The translations under genes and the position numbers were made by a program. Under the pieces are notes generated by a model, which was given only the letters and a program-made list of their open reading frames with translations, was not told the origin of the DNA and searched no databases. A DNA stretch of 54,057 nucleotides from Candidatus Competibacteraceae bacterium (lineage in GTDB: Bacteria > Pseudomonadota > Gammaproteobacteria > Competibacterales > Competibacteraceae): positions 1,905-55,961 of the forward strand of contig JAPUDV010000096.1 in NCBI GenBank assembly GCA_027492875.1. The letters are read 5' to 3'. Positions 18,901 to 27,667 of this stretch are shown here, in pieces (positions within the stretch are counted from its first letter, which is position 1; each line of letters begins with the position of its first letter).

Positions 18901-19734
18901 ATGGCTGCCCATACCGTAGCCGCTCCAACGGCTGATGGCTATTTGATCATCAACAATATCGAAGTCATTTACGATCATGTGATCCTGGTGTTGAAGGGGG
19001 TATCCCTCAACGTACCCAAGGGCAAAATTGTCGCTTTGTTGGGAGCCAACGGAGCCGGGAAAACGACGACCCTAAAGGCTATTTCCAATCTGCTGCATGC
19101 CGAGCGCGGCGATGTTACGAAAGGGTCGGTTGAATTCAAGGCTCAGCGGGTCGATCAGCTTTCGCCCAACGAATTGGTCAAGCGCGGCGTCATCCAGGTC
19201 ATGGAAGGACGTCACTGCTTTGGCCATCTGACCATCGAGGAAAACCTGCTGACCGGCGCTTACACCCGCTCGATTTCCCGGAGCGAGTTGAAGGAAAGCC
19301 TGGAAAAGGTTTACCACTACTTCCCGCGTCTCAAGACCCGGCGCGGTTCCCAAGCGGGCTACACCTCGGGCGGGGAGCAGCAGATGTGCGTGATTGGCCG
19401 TGCGCTGATGGCCAAGCCGGAAATGATCCTGCTCGACGAACCGTCCATGGGGTTGGCGCCGCAGATCGTTGAGGAAATCTTCGGGATCGTAAAGAACCTG
19501 AACAGCCAGGAAAACGTCAGCTTCCTCCTGGCCGAGCAGAACACCATGATGGCGCTGCGCTACGCTAATTTCGGCTACATCCTGGAAAACGGCCGGGTGG
19601 TGATGGAAGGCGACGCCGAGGATCTGCGCAGCAATGAGGACGTCAAGGAGTTCTACCTGGGCATTTCTTCCTCTGGACGCAAATCCTTCAAGGACATCAA
19701 GCATTACCGGCGCCGCAAGCGCTGGCTTTCCTGA
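18901..19734 (+). CDS. livF: LIV-type ABC transporter ATP-binding protein LivF
   Basis: Second ATPase, 277 residues. Walker A is GANGAGKTTTLKAI, the signature is YTSGGEQQMCVIGRAL, Walker B is MILLDEPSMGLAPQIV, and FLLAEQNTMMAL carries Gln-Asn where many ATPases have the switch His, as usual for LivF. It has an N-terminal extension of about 18 residues, and a basic C-terminal tail RKSFKDIKHYRRRKRW that is longer than in the amino acid transporters. Last gene of the operon; a terminator follows eleven bases after the stop. Confidence 0.93.
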   Translation: MAAHTVAAPTADGYLIINNIEVIYDHVILVLKGVSLNVPKGKIVALLGANGAGKTTTLKAISNLLHAERGDVTKGSVEFKAQRVDQLSPNELVKRGVIQVMEGRHCFGHLTIEENLLTGAYTRSISRSELKESLEKVYHYFPRLKTRRGSQAGYTSGGEQQMCVIGRALMAKPEMILLDEPSMGLAPQIVEEIFGIVKNLNSQENVSFLLAEQNTMMALRYANFGYILENGRVVMEGDAEDLRSNEDVKEFYLGISSSGRKSFKDIKHYRRRKRWLS

Positions 19735-19744
19735 GAACGTCAAA

Positions 19745-19772
19745 GGTGGTCGTGAACGGCCACCCAATTTTT
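19745..19772 (+). terminator. Rho-independent terminator of the acyl-CoA synthetase/liv operon
   Basis: GGTGGTCG-TGAA-CGGCCACC makes an eight-base-pair stem (one G-U) with a GNRA-like loop, followed by CAATTTTTATAA. It ends the operon before the sensor-kinase gene. Confidence 0.75.
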
Positions 19773-19848
19773 ATAACCCACAGGCATCCCCTGTGCCGGA
19801 TATCCTCTTAGCAAACAGTGGCCGGTGGTCGTTTAGCGAGCCCATGCG

Positions 19849-22800
19849 ATGTATAAGGACTTTGCTCGAATCGTTGCCATAGTCCAGTCAATCTCAGTGT
19901 CCATCCCTTCCAAAAAGGATTTTCTTTATCTGGGGTGCGTTGCGATTATTTATTTTTTTGTGGCGCGCCTCAGCCTGACGCTTGTGTTGGAACCCGAGGG
20001 AATCGCGGCGATTTGGCCACCGAGCGGTATTTTTCTTGCGTCGCTTCTTCTTTGTCGCCGCGAATTGCGACCCTGGCTGGCCGGCGTTCTTTTTGCCACC
20101 GATCTGGTTGCGGAAGTGTTCGCTGGCACACCGTTGAATGTCAGCATCATCTATGCGCTGGCGCTGATGGGTGACGCGGTTCTCGGCGCTTGGCTTCTGC
20201 TTCGTTTCGTGGGCGAACCGATCACCTTTACCAAGATCAGGGATGTGCTCGGATTTCTGATTTTGGTCGTCATTTGCAGCAATGCCATCATGTCACTGCT
20301 GGCTGCCACCGGCTCGATGCTTCTGCCCGAAACCCATTTCTGGAACTCCTTCCGCTGGTGGATGATCTCGGATGGCATCGGCAACCTTCTGCTGACACCT
20401 TTCGTTGTCGGCTGGTTTTACCGGGTGAAGAGCGGGTTAGGTAGCTGGAATCCAAAACGAATTACCGAAGGTGCATTGCTGGGTTTTGTCCTGGTTTTTA
20501 CAAGCCACATGGCTTTCATTCATCTTCCGGAAAATGGCCAATTTTCGTTGCTGGCCACCTATTTCATTCTGCCGCCCCTGATGTGGGCAGCATTGCGGTT
20601 CGGACTGTGTGGTGTAACGTTCTCCCTGCTCACCCTGGCGGTATTTGCCGTGAGATATGCAATATCCGGACAAGGCATAGAGGTACAACTTTACGATGTC
20701 CGTTTGGACGCACTCATCGTCATGCAGCTTTATCTGGCGGTTATGGCGGTGCCCACGCTGTTCCTTACCGCAGTGATGAGCCAGTACCAACGGGAGGAGA
20801 GTGCGGCGCGGGAGAGCGAGGCGCGCTTGCGCCTGGCCGTGTCGGCATCCAATGTAGGTTTATGGGATTGGGATCTGCACGCCAATACTGTTTATTTCTC
20901 CCCTGAATGGAAAAGCCAGATCGGTTACCGCGACGATGAGATCAACAACAACTTCGATGAGTGGGAACGCCGGGTACACCCTGATGATCTCGAACCGACG
21001 CTGCGAAAAGTGCGCGAATTTCTCGCCAACCCGCAGGGGCGTCATGAAACCGAATTTCGCTTTCGCCACAAGGATGGCAGTTACCGGCGGATCTACACAC
21101 AGGCTGATCTGTTGTTCGACAAGGCCGGCCAGCCAGCACGCATGCTCGGCTGCCACATCGACATCACGGAGCGCGTACAGGCGGAAAGCGCACTGCGTAA
21201 CAGTGAACAGCGGTTTCATCGGGCGCTGGAAAATATTCCTGACGTCATTGTCATCTATGACCGTGACCTCAGAATCCAGTATATCAACGAGTCCACCCGC
21301 AGAGTCACCGGACGTCCCACCAGCGACTTCATCGGACGGAAGGACCCAGAAGTCTGGCCGCCGGAGATCTATCAGACGTACCTGCCAACCCTGAAAGAAT
21401 CGCTCGAAACCCGCACTATTCGGTCACTGGAATCCCGGTTTGATTTCCCTGTTGGAGATCAGCGGATACTTTTGATTACCTGTGTGCCCGTCCTCGACGA
21501 GGATGGTGACATTCTCGAAGTCATTGGTATTACACATGATATGACCGAGATCAAACAAACGGAGGCGGCTCTGCTGGATGCAAAGGAATTTGCGGAAAAT
21601 CTGATCCGCACGGCCAACCTGATTTTCGTCCGTCTGGACCACAGCGGTAATGTTCTGCAGATGAACAAGGTGGCTGAAAAGATCACAGGTTACCACCAAG
21701 CCGAGATGCTCGGCAGAAACTGGTTCGAAACGCTGGCGCCAAAGCGGCGCTATCCCTATGTGTGGGAAGAGTTTGAACACATCGTAGCCAGCGGCAACGT
21801 GCCTGATGTCTTTGAAAACCCCATCCTCACCCGTAATGGTGAGGAGCGCCAGATTATCTGGAAAAACAATACCGTGTCCGAAGGCAGCAAGGTAATCGGA
21901 ACGATCTCCTTCGGTATGGATATCACCGAGCGTAAACAGGCGGAGACGGCGCTAAAGCAGCGCGAGGCGCAACTGCGTCTGGTGACGAACCACGCGCCGG
22001 TGCTGATCGCCCATTGCGGCTATGATCGGCGCTACAAGTTTGTGAACCAGCCTTATGCGGACATGTTCGGCTTATCGGTCGAGGAGATTGTGGGCCGGCA
22101 TGTTCGGGAAATGCTGGGCGATGCAGCCTACGCCGATGCCAATCCGCACATGGAAGCTGTTCTGGCCGGCAACGCCAACGAATACGACCTCGAGCTGCCC
22201 ACAACAGCGGGCATGCGGAAGGTAGTGCATGTGAGCTACGCGCCGGAGTGCGATGCTGCGGGTCGCGTGGTCGGTTTCATCGCGGCCATCTCCGACATCA
22301 CCGAGCGCAGGCATGCGGAGCTGGCGCTGCGCGAATCCGAGGAGAAATTCGCCAACGCATTCCACGTCAGCCCTGCCGCCCTCTCCATCACCCGCATTGC
22401 CGACGGGAAATTCCTTGACATCAATGAGGCCTTCCTGCGGCTGTTCGAGTTTGATCGGGCTGAGGTGATCGGTCATACCTCGACCGAGTTGAACATGCTG
22501 ACCCCGGAAGAGCGCGCTCCCCTCATTGCGGCGCAACTGGCCACGGGCGGACTGAGAAATGCGGAACTGTTGGCGCACGCAAAGAGCGGCAAAGCCGTCA
22601 ACCTGATGTTCTCTTCCAAGCCCATGAAACTGAGCGGGGAACCCTGCCATATCACGGTCATGATTGACATCACCGAGCGCAAACAGGCGGAGGAGGAGCG
22701 GCAAAGGTTCGTCATGCTGGCCGACAGCAGCAGTGAATTCATCGGCATGTGCGACCTCGAATTAAATCCACTCTACGTGAACCCTGCGGGGGTGCGCATG

Positions 22801-25770
22801 GTCGGGCTTGCCGATAGGGAAGCCGCTTGCCGCGTCAAGGTGCAGGACTATTTCTTCCCCGAGGACCAGCCGTTTATCCAGGAGGAATTCTTCCCACGCG
22901 TGTTGCGAGAGGGCCACGGCACGGTAGAAATCCGCTTGCGCCACTTCCAGACCGGTGAACCCATTTGGATGTCCTACTATCTCTTCCATGTGCATGACGC
23001 TAGCGGGGCAGTCATCGGCTGGGCCACCGTTAGCCGCGACATCACCGAGCACCGGCGTATTGAAGAGGCGCTGCGCGAGAGCGAGGAGATGTTTGCAACC
23101 GCGTTCCGCTCCAGCCCGACCGGAATCGCACTCATGACCTCGAGCGGCCAGTATGTGCGAGTCAACCCAGCGTTTGGCTCGATGTTGGGCTATGAAACCG
23201 AGGAAATGATCGGACAAACGGCCGTCAGCCTCGGCATCGTCACCGCGCAGGAGCGGACCCGGATACTGTCGGAATTCGACCGCTTAAACAAGCCTCTCGA
23301 AACGACGATTCGCCGCCGCGACGGCAGTTTTCTGGACGTGTTGTTTGCGAACGCAATCACGACGCTGAGCGGTGTCCCACACCTTCTTGGCACGATCATC
23401 GACATCACCGAACGCAAGCAGGCGCAGCAGAACCTGATTGATTCCGAGCGGAGATACCGGTCGCTTTTTGAAAACATGAACTCCGGCTTTGCGCTGTACG
23501 AGGTCATCCAGGATGATCAAGGCGTTCCGGTGGATCTCGTCATCCTTGCTGCCAACGCCATATTTGAACAAACCACCGGTTTAAATATCCAGGGGGTCAT
23601 CGGCAAACGTCTGACCCACGTCCTGCCCGGCATCGAAAAGGATGCCGCAGACTGGATAGGGACCTTCGGCCGGGTAGCCCTGACTGGAGAGGCGCGGCAA
23701 TTTGAGCAAATTTCCGAGAGACTCGGAACCTATTACTCCATTACCGCCTACCAGTCCGGACCGAAGCAATGCGCCGTTGCGTTTCTTGACATCACCGAAC
23801 GCAAGCAGGCGGAGACGGCGCTGCGCGAGAGCGAGGCTGCCGTTCGCAACAAGCTTAAGGCCATCCTCGAACCAGAAGGTGACCTGGGCGTTCTGCAGCT
23901 TGCAGATATCATCGATGTCCCGTCATTGCAGTCCATGCTGGAAAGTTTCTATCAGGCGACTGGCCTGTTGAGTGGCGTTGTCGATAACCACGGGCGAGTA
24001 CTGGTGAGGGCCGGCTGGCAGGATATCTGCGAGAAGTTCCATAGACGCAATCCCGAGACGCTGAAACACTGTATTGAGAGCGACACCATTCTGGCGCAAG
24101 GCGCAACGCCGGGCACATTCAAGACCTACTGCTGCAAGAACAGCATGAGGGATATGGCCTCGCCAATCGAGGTGTCGGGTCAGCATCTGGGCAATATCTA
24201 TTTTGGACAGTTCTTCTATGCTGACGAAGAGCCGGATGTTGGACTGTTCCGCGAACAGGCCCGCCGGCATGGCTTCGACGAGACAGAATATCTTGCCGCA
24301 CTCAGCCGGGTACCCCGCTTTAGCCGGAAAACGGTCAAGGAGGTCATGGACTTCTATTCCAAGCTTGCCGAAATGATCTCATCGTTGAGTTTCAGCAACA
24401 TTCGCCTGGCTAGAACGCTTACCGAGCGTAAACAGGCGGAATTCCAGCTACGACGGATGAATCGGTTCTACACGGCCCTGAGTGAAACCAATCAGATGAT
24501 CGTGCGGGTCGGCAATGTGGAAACCCTATTTCAACGGACATGCGAGATTGTGGTCGAGTATATCGGTTTCCGGCTGGCCTGGATCGGCATGCCCGATGGC
24601 GACCGGTTCCGAGTCGTGGCGGCGGCAGGAGCGGCAACGGAATACCTGGACGATATCCGCATTTCGCCGAAAGCCGACCTGCCGGAAGGCGATGGACCAT
24701 CGGGCCGGGCGTTTCGCTCCGGCACGCATGATGTCTGTAACGATTTCCTGCACGAACGCAGAACCCGGCTCTGGGCCGACCAGGCCGGGCGCTTCGGCAT
24801 CCAGGCTGCGGCGGTGTTTCCGCTGCGCAAAATGGGAGAGATCATCGGGGTGCTGAACGTCTATGCCGATGAAGTGAATGCATTCCATGAGCAGGAAATC
24901 CATCTGCTGGATGAGATGGCTACCGATATCTCGTTCGCGCTCGATCATCTGCAACAACGTGTCGATTTGCAGGCGAACGTTGCCGACTTGCGCCAGATCA
25001 GGGAAGAACTGGAATTGCGCGTGCAACAGCGTACCGCCCAGCTTGAGCAGGCCAAAACGCGAGCCGAGGCGGCCGATCGGGTGAAATCGGCTTTTCTGGC
25101 CACCATGTCGCACGAGTTTCGCACGCCGCTAAATTCCATCATCGGTTTTACCGGCATCCTGTTGCAGCGTTTGGCCGGACCGCTCAGTGGAGACCAAACG
25201 AAACAGCTCACCATTATCAAAAATGCGGGCCAGCACCTGCTGAGTCTGGTCAATGATGTGCTGGATATCTCCAAAATCGAAGCCGGCGAATTACGTATCG
25301 ACATCGAGCCGGTCGATCTGCCAAAGCTGCTGCAACGGACAGCGGATAAATTCAGAGTGGAGGCGACCATGCAGGGTCTGAAATTCACCCTTGATGTGGA
25401 GCCGGGCATCGGCATGGTCAACAGCAACGAGCGACGGCTCGAACAGGTGCTGAACAACTTCATCGCCAATGCGCTTAAGTTTACCGATCATGGCGAAATC
25501 CGGTTGATCTGCCAGCAGGAAGGAGAGAATGTGCGGATCGAGGTGCGGGATACCGGTATCGGCATTGCTGGCGACGACATCGCAAAACTGTTCAAGCCCT
25601 TCTCACAACTCGAAGCCAGGCCAATGCGGGTCGCTAAGGGCACCGGTCTTGGCCTGGCGATCTGCCGCCGTATTGTCGAGGCGCTTGGGGGGGAAATAGG
25701 GGTGACGAGTACGCTTGGCGTGGGCAGTTGCTTTTACTGCACCCTTCCGGTTCTGGGGAAGCCGTCATGA
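19849..25770 (+). CDS. MASE1-multi-PAS-PocR-GAF sensor histidine kinase
   Basis: A 1973-residue membrane-anchored sensor kinase. Residues about 25-310 are a MASE1 membrane domain (IAAIWPPSGIFLASLLL and about eight further hydrophobic stretches). Eight consecutive PAS/PAC units follow, each closed by a DITERKQAE-type linker (at about residues 440, 567, 697, 820, 943, 1067, 1188 and 1320). Then comes a PocR ligand-binding domain (about 1341-1520; LGVLQLADIIDVPSLQSMLE, with YCCKNSMRDMASPI and IYFGQFFY), a GAF domain (about 1540-1700), HisKA with the phospho-acceptor His1755 in MSHEFRTPLNS, and HATPase_c with N, G1 and G2 boxes (NFIANALKF, DTGIGIAGDD, GTGLGLAICRR). Its stop overlaps the following receiver gene by four bases. 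The ATG at 19849 has a weak ribosome site. PocR domains in known proteins bind small hydrocarbon derivatives; the ligand here is unknown. Confidence 0.9.
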   Translation: MYKDFARIVAIVQSISVSIPSKKDFLYLGCVAIIYFFVARLSLTLVLEPEGIAAIWPPSGIFLASLLLCRRELRPWLAGVLFATDLVAEVFAGTPLNVSIIYALALMGDAVLGAWLLLRFVGEPITFTKIRDVLGFLILVVICSNAIMSLLAATGSMLLPETHFWNSFRWWMISDGIGNLLLTPFVVGWFYRVKSGLGSWNPKRITEGALLGFVLVFTSHMAFIHLPENGQFSLLATYFILPPLMWAALRFGLCGVTFSLLTLAVFAVRYAISGQGIEVQLYDVRLDALIVMQLYLAVMAVPTLFLTAVMSQYQREESAARESEARLRLAVSASNVGLWDWDLHANTVYFSPEWKSQIGYRDDEINNNFDEWERRVHPDDLEPTLRKVREFLANPQGRHETEFRFRHKDGSYRRIYTQADLLFDKAGQPARMLGCHIDITERVQAESALRNSEQRFHRALENIPDVIVIYDRDLRIQYINESTRRVTGRPTSDFIGRKDPEVWPPEIYQTYLPTLKESLETRTIRSLESRFDFPVGDQRILLITCVPVLDEDGDILEVIGITHDMTEIKQTEAALLDAKEFAENLIRTANLIFVRLDHSGNVLQMNKVAEKITGYHQAEMLGRNWFETLAPKRRYPYVWEEFEHIVASGNVPDVFENPILTRNGEERQIIWKNNTVSEGSKVIGTISFGMDITERKQAETALKQREAQLRLVTNHAPVLIAHCGYDRRYKFVNQPYADMFGLSVEEIVGRHVREMLGDAAYADANPHMEAVLAGNANEYDLELPTTAGMRKVVHVSYAPECDAAGRVVGFIAAISDITERRHAELALRESEEKFANAFHVSPAALSITRIADGKFLDINEAFLRLFEFDRAEVIGHTSTELNMLTPEERAPLIAAQLATGGLRNAELLAHAKSGKAVNLMFSSKPMKLSGEPCHITVMIDITERKQAEEERQRFVMLADSSSEFIGMCDLELNPLYVNPAGVRMVGLADREAACRVKVQDYFFPEDQPFIQEEFFPRVLREGHGTVEIRLRHFQTGEPIWMSYYLFHVHDASGAVIGWATVSRDITEHRRIEEALRESEEMFATAFRSSPTGIALMTSSGQYVRVNPAFGSMLGYETEEMIGQTAVSLGIVTAQERTRILSEFDRLNKPLETTIRRRDGSFLDVLFANAITTLSGVPHLLGTIIDITERKQAQQNLIDSERRYRSLFENMNSGFALYEVIQDDQGVPVDLVILAANAIFEQTTGLNIQGVIGKRLTHVLPGIEKDAADWIGTFGRVALTGEARQFEQISERLGTYYSITAYQSGPKQCAVAFLDITERKQAETALRESEAAVRNKLKAILEPEGDLGVLQLADIIDVPSLQSMLESFYQATGLLSGVVDNHGRVLVRAGWQDICEKFHRRNPETLKHCIESDTILAQGATPGTFKTYCCKNSMRDMASPIEVSGQHLGNIYFGQFFYADEEPDVGLFREQARRHGFDETEYLAALSRVPRFSRKTVKEVMDFYSKLAEMISSLSFSNIRLARTLTERKQAEFQLRRMNRFYTALSETNQMIVRVGNVETLFQRTCEIVVEYIGFRLAWIGMPDGDRFRVVAAAGAATEYLDDIRISPKADLPEGDGPSGRAFRSGTHDVCNDFLHERRTRLWADQAGRFGIQAAAVFPLRKMGEIIGVLNVYADEVNAFHEQEIHLLDEMATDISFALDHLQQRVDLQANVADLRQIREELELRVQQRTAQLEQAKTRAEAADRVKSAFLATMSHEFRTPLNSIIGFTGILLQRLAGPLSGDQTKQLTIIKNAGQHLLSLVNDVLDISKIEAGELRIDIEPVDLPKLLQRTADKFRVEATMQGLKFTLDVEPGIGMVNSNERRLEQVLNNFIANALKFTDHGEIRLICQQEGENVRIEVRDTGIGIAGDDIAKLFKPFSQLEARPMRVAKGTGLGLAICRRIVEALGGEIGVTSTLGVGSCFYCTLPVLGKPS

Positions 25771-26144
25771 ATATCCTGATTATCGAAGACAACCAGGACA
25801 ACTTTTATCTGGCGCAATATCTGTTGCAGGCGCACCGCCATACGGTGACCGGCGCCTGCGATGGCACGTCCGGTATCGCCATGGCGCAAGCGCATGCGTT
25901 TGACGCCATCCTGTTGGATATTCAATTGCCGGATCTGGATGGCCACGAGGTAGCCCGTCGTCTGGTCCAGCTTCCAGACTGGGGGCACACTCCCATCATC
26001 GCGGTCACCTCATTTGCCATGGAGGGAGACCGGCAGAAAGCATTGGCGGCAGGCTGCAGTGGTTATATTGAGAAGCCCATCAATCCGGACACCTTTGTGA
26101 CGCAGGTCGAAAGTCTCGTGAGAGAGAAGAGGATCGAGTCATGA
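25767..26144 (+). CDS. Single-domain response regulator (CheY-like receiver)
   Basis: 125 residues, entirely a REC domain with no output domain. Acidic pocket IIEDNQDN, phospho-acceptor Asp in FDAILLDIQLPDLDG (about residue 53), switch Thr in IIAVTSFAM, and conserved Lys in GYIEKPINPDTF. The ATG overlaps the stop of the upstream kinase (ATGA), and its own stop overlaps the start of a second, broken receiver gene in the same way. It is presumably phosphorylated by the MASE1/PocR kinase and relays the signal to an unlinked partner. Confidence 0.9.
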   Translation: MNILIIEDNQDNFYLAQYLLQAHRHTVTGACDGTSGIAMAQAHAFDAILLDIQLPDLDGHEVARRLVQLPDWGHTPIIAVTSFAMEGDRQKALAAGCSGYIEKPINPDTFVTQVESLVREKRIES

Positions 26145-26270
26145 GCAAAATACTGATCGCCGATGATGATGCCGATTCCAGGGAGTTGCTCAGATACCAT
26201 GCTGGCCAGCCTCGATCATGGGGTCACGGCTGCGAACAATGGCGCTAAAACACTGGATGACGCAAAGGCA
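26141..26270 (+). pseudogene. Remnant of a second receiver-domain gene
   Basis: Translation from 26141 (ATGA overlap with the previous stop) gives MSKILIADDDADSRELLR, a perfect REC amino-terminus, then runs out of frame and stops at 26248. The frame one base away continues the same domain as TMLASLDHGVTAANNGAKTL up to about 26270, where an alpha/beta hydrolase begins. A single inserted base near 26197 explains the shift. The remaining 80 or so residues of the receiver, with the phospho-Asp, are missing, so a deletion has joined the gene to the hydrolase. It is non-functional as a receiver. Confidence 0.75.
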
Positions 26271-27062
26271 GTGAGCGTTATTGATATCAACGGTATCCAC
26301 CTTGAGTACCTCCGCCTGTCCTCGATTAATCGGCGAGAGGGAGCGCCGGCCATCCTCTTTCTGCACGAAGGACTGGGTTCGGTTTCGATGTGGCGCGACT
26401 TCCCGCAACAGGTGGCCGACGCCGCAGGTTGCGAAGCCATCGTCTTTTCGCGCGAAGGCTATGGCCAATCCGGCTCGGAGCCAGCGCCGCGCACGCCGCG
26501 TTATCTGCATCGTCAGGGCATCGAAGTGTTGCCGGCCCTGATCGACGCGCTGGAACTCGACCGGCCGTTGCTCCTCGGCCATTCGGATGGCGGCTCGATT
26601 GCTTTACTGTGCGCGGGCGAAACGCAAACGCCCTTGGCGGGGTTAATCGTGATCGCGCCCCATGTCATGGTCGAGGATGTCACCCTCGCCGGCATCCGTG
26701 AAGCCGCCAGGTCGGCGCATACGACCGGTCTACGGCAACGATTGACTCGTTACCATTCGGAAAGGAATGCAGCAACCGTGTTTGCCGCTTGGCAGGACAT
26801 CTGGCTCGATCCTGCCTTTCGTGACTGGAACATTGAATCCTGCCTGCCGATGATCCGCTGTCCGATCCTGGCGATCCAGGGCGAGGGTGACGAATACGCC
26901 ACCATGGCGCAGATCGATCGTATCGCCGCCCAGGCGCCGCACGTAGATCTCGTCAAGCTGGCCGATTGCCGGCACTCGCCACACCGGGAGCAGCCGCAAG
27001 CGGTAATCGACGCCATCGTCGCTTTCATCGACAAAGCTCGTAGCTCGTGTAGGTTGAGGTAA
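26271..27062 (+). CDS. Alpha/beta hydrolase
   Basis: About 263 residues from a GTG at 26271 (VSVIDINGIHLEYLRL). The fold is clear: oxyanion region LFLHEGLGSVSMW, the nucleophile Ser in LLGHSDGGSIALL, the acid in ILAIQGEGDEY, and the catalytic His in DCRHSPHREQPQAV near the end. These resemble the MhpC/EstB esterase-hydrolase group; the substrate is unknown. An in-frame upstream ATG exists at 26199, but that sequence belongs to the broken receiver gene, so the true start is uncertain and the original 5' end may have been altered by the deletion. The last few codons lie within an inverted repeat (27049-27126). Convergent with the thioesterase gene. Confidence 0.78.
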   Translation: MSVIDINGIHLEYLRLSSINRREGAPAILFLHEGLGSVSMWRDFPQQVADAAGCEAIVFSREGYGQSGSEPAPRTPRYLHRQGIEVLPALIDALELDRPLLLGHSDGGSIALLCAGETQTPLAGLIVIAPHVMVEDVTLAGIREAARSAHTTGLRQRLTRYHSERNAATVFAAWQDIWLDPAFRDWNIESCLPMIRCPILAIQGEGDEYATMAQIDRIAAQAPHVDLVKLADCRHSPHREQPQAVIDAIVAFIDKARSSCRLR

Positions 27063-27126
27063 CGAAGGAACCCCAACATTCAATCGCACCGCCCCTCGTT
27101 GGGGTTCGTACCTCACCCCAACCTAC
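27049..27126. repeat. Long imperfect inverted repeat after the hydrolase gene
   Basis: Two 29-base arms, 27049-27077 (begins GTAGGTTGAGGTAACGAAGG) and 27098-27126, are imperfect reverse complements around a 20-base loop. The right arm read on the minus strand begins GTAGGTTGGGGTGAGGTACG. It supplies the last codons of the hydrolase. Its form is that of a non-autonomous palindromic element or MITE. It may also terminate the convergent transcripts. Confidence 0.65.
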
Positions 27127-27135
27127 GCTATTATG

Positions 27136-27627
27136 CTACTCACTCCCCTCGCCCGCTTGCGGGAGAGGGGTTGGGGGAGAGGGCGAAATAGCGATCGGCT
27201 CCTGAGTCGTCGGCGGGATTGAATACGTGCAGGTCACATGCGCCACGGGTTCTGGATCGCCGTCCGAATACAGCAGCACTTCACCTACCGCTAATCGCTT
27301 GCCTAATTTGAGAATTTGACCCCGGCCAATCAAATCGACCGGCTTGGGGCGGCGCAAAAAATTGCAGGTCAGATTGGTCGTGACGGCCAGCTCCACCCGA
27401 CCGATCAGACTGAGGACCACCGCGTACATGACAATGTCCGCCAGCGCCATCTGCACCGGACCCGACACCGTGCCGCCGGGCCTGATAAAATCCTCGCGAA
27501 AGGGGATGCGGATGCTCGCTTTTCCGGCTTCCAGGCTTTCCACCTGAATACCCAACATTCCCACGAAGGGGACGTGTTCATGCGCCAGTTGTGCAAATTC
27601 CGCCTGGGAGATGCGCGCCATAACCAT
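27136..27627 (-). CDS. PaaI-type hotdog thioesterase
   Basis: 163 residues; a hotdog-fold acyl-CoA thioesterase of the PaaI/YigI class, expected to release CoA from stalled acyl-CoA intermediates. The core is HVPFVGMLGIQVE, IRPGGTVSGPVQMALADIVM (the family's G-x-hydroxyl-x-x-D-like active segment with Asp at ALAD) and TTNLTCNFLRRP. It is the last gene of the minus-strand acyl-CoA operon. The final 16 or so residues (SPSPPTPLPQAGEGSE) are translated from the GC-rich palindromic repeat at 27144-27182 and are not part of the fold, the same situation as in the 8082-8936 hydratase. Start ATG at 27627; an ATG two codons downstream is equally possible. Confidence 0.85.
   Translation of the reverse strand: MVMARISQAEFAQLAHEHVPFVGMLGIQVESLEAGKASIRIPFREDFIRPGGTVSGPVQMALADIVMYAVVLSLIGRVELAVTTNLTCNFLRRPKPVDLIGRGQILKLGKRLAVGEVLLYSDGDPEPVAHVTCTYSIPPTTQEPIAISPSPPTPLPQAGEGSE
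27144..27182. repeat. GC-rich palindromic repeat in the thioesterase 3' end
   Basis: CCCCTCGCCCGC-TT-GCGGGAGAGGGG forms an imperfect hairpin followed by TTGGGGGAGAGGG. It belongs with the elements at 8125 and 40630. Read on the minus strand it encodes the PTPLPQAGEG tail of the adjacent gene. Confidence 0.65.
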
Positions 27628-27667
27628 TCACCCCGATTACCGATCATTCTTCGTAAAAAAGCCTCAA

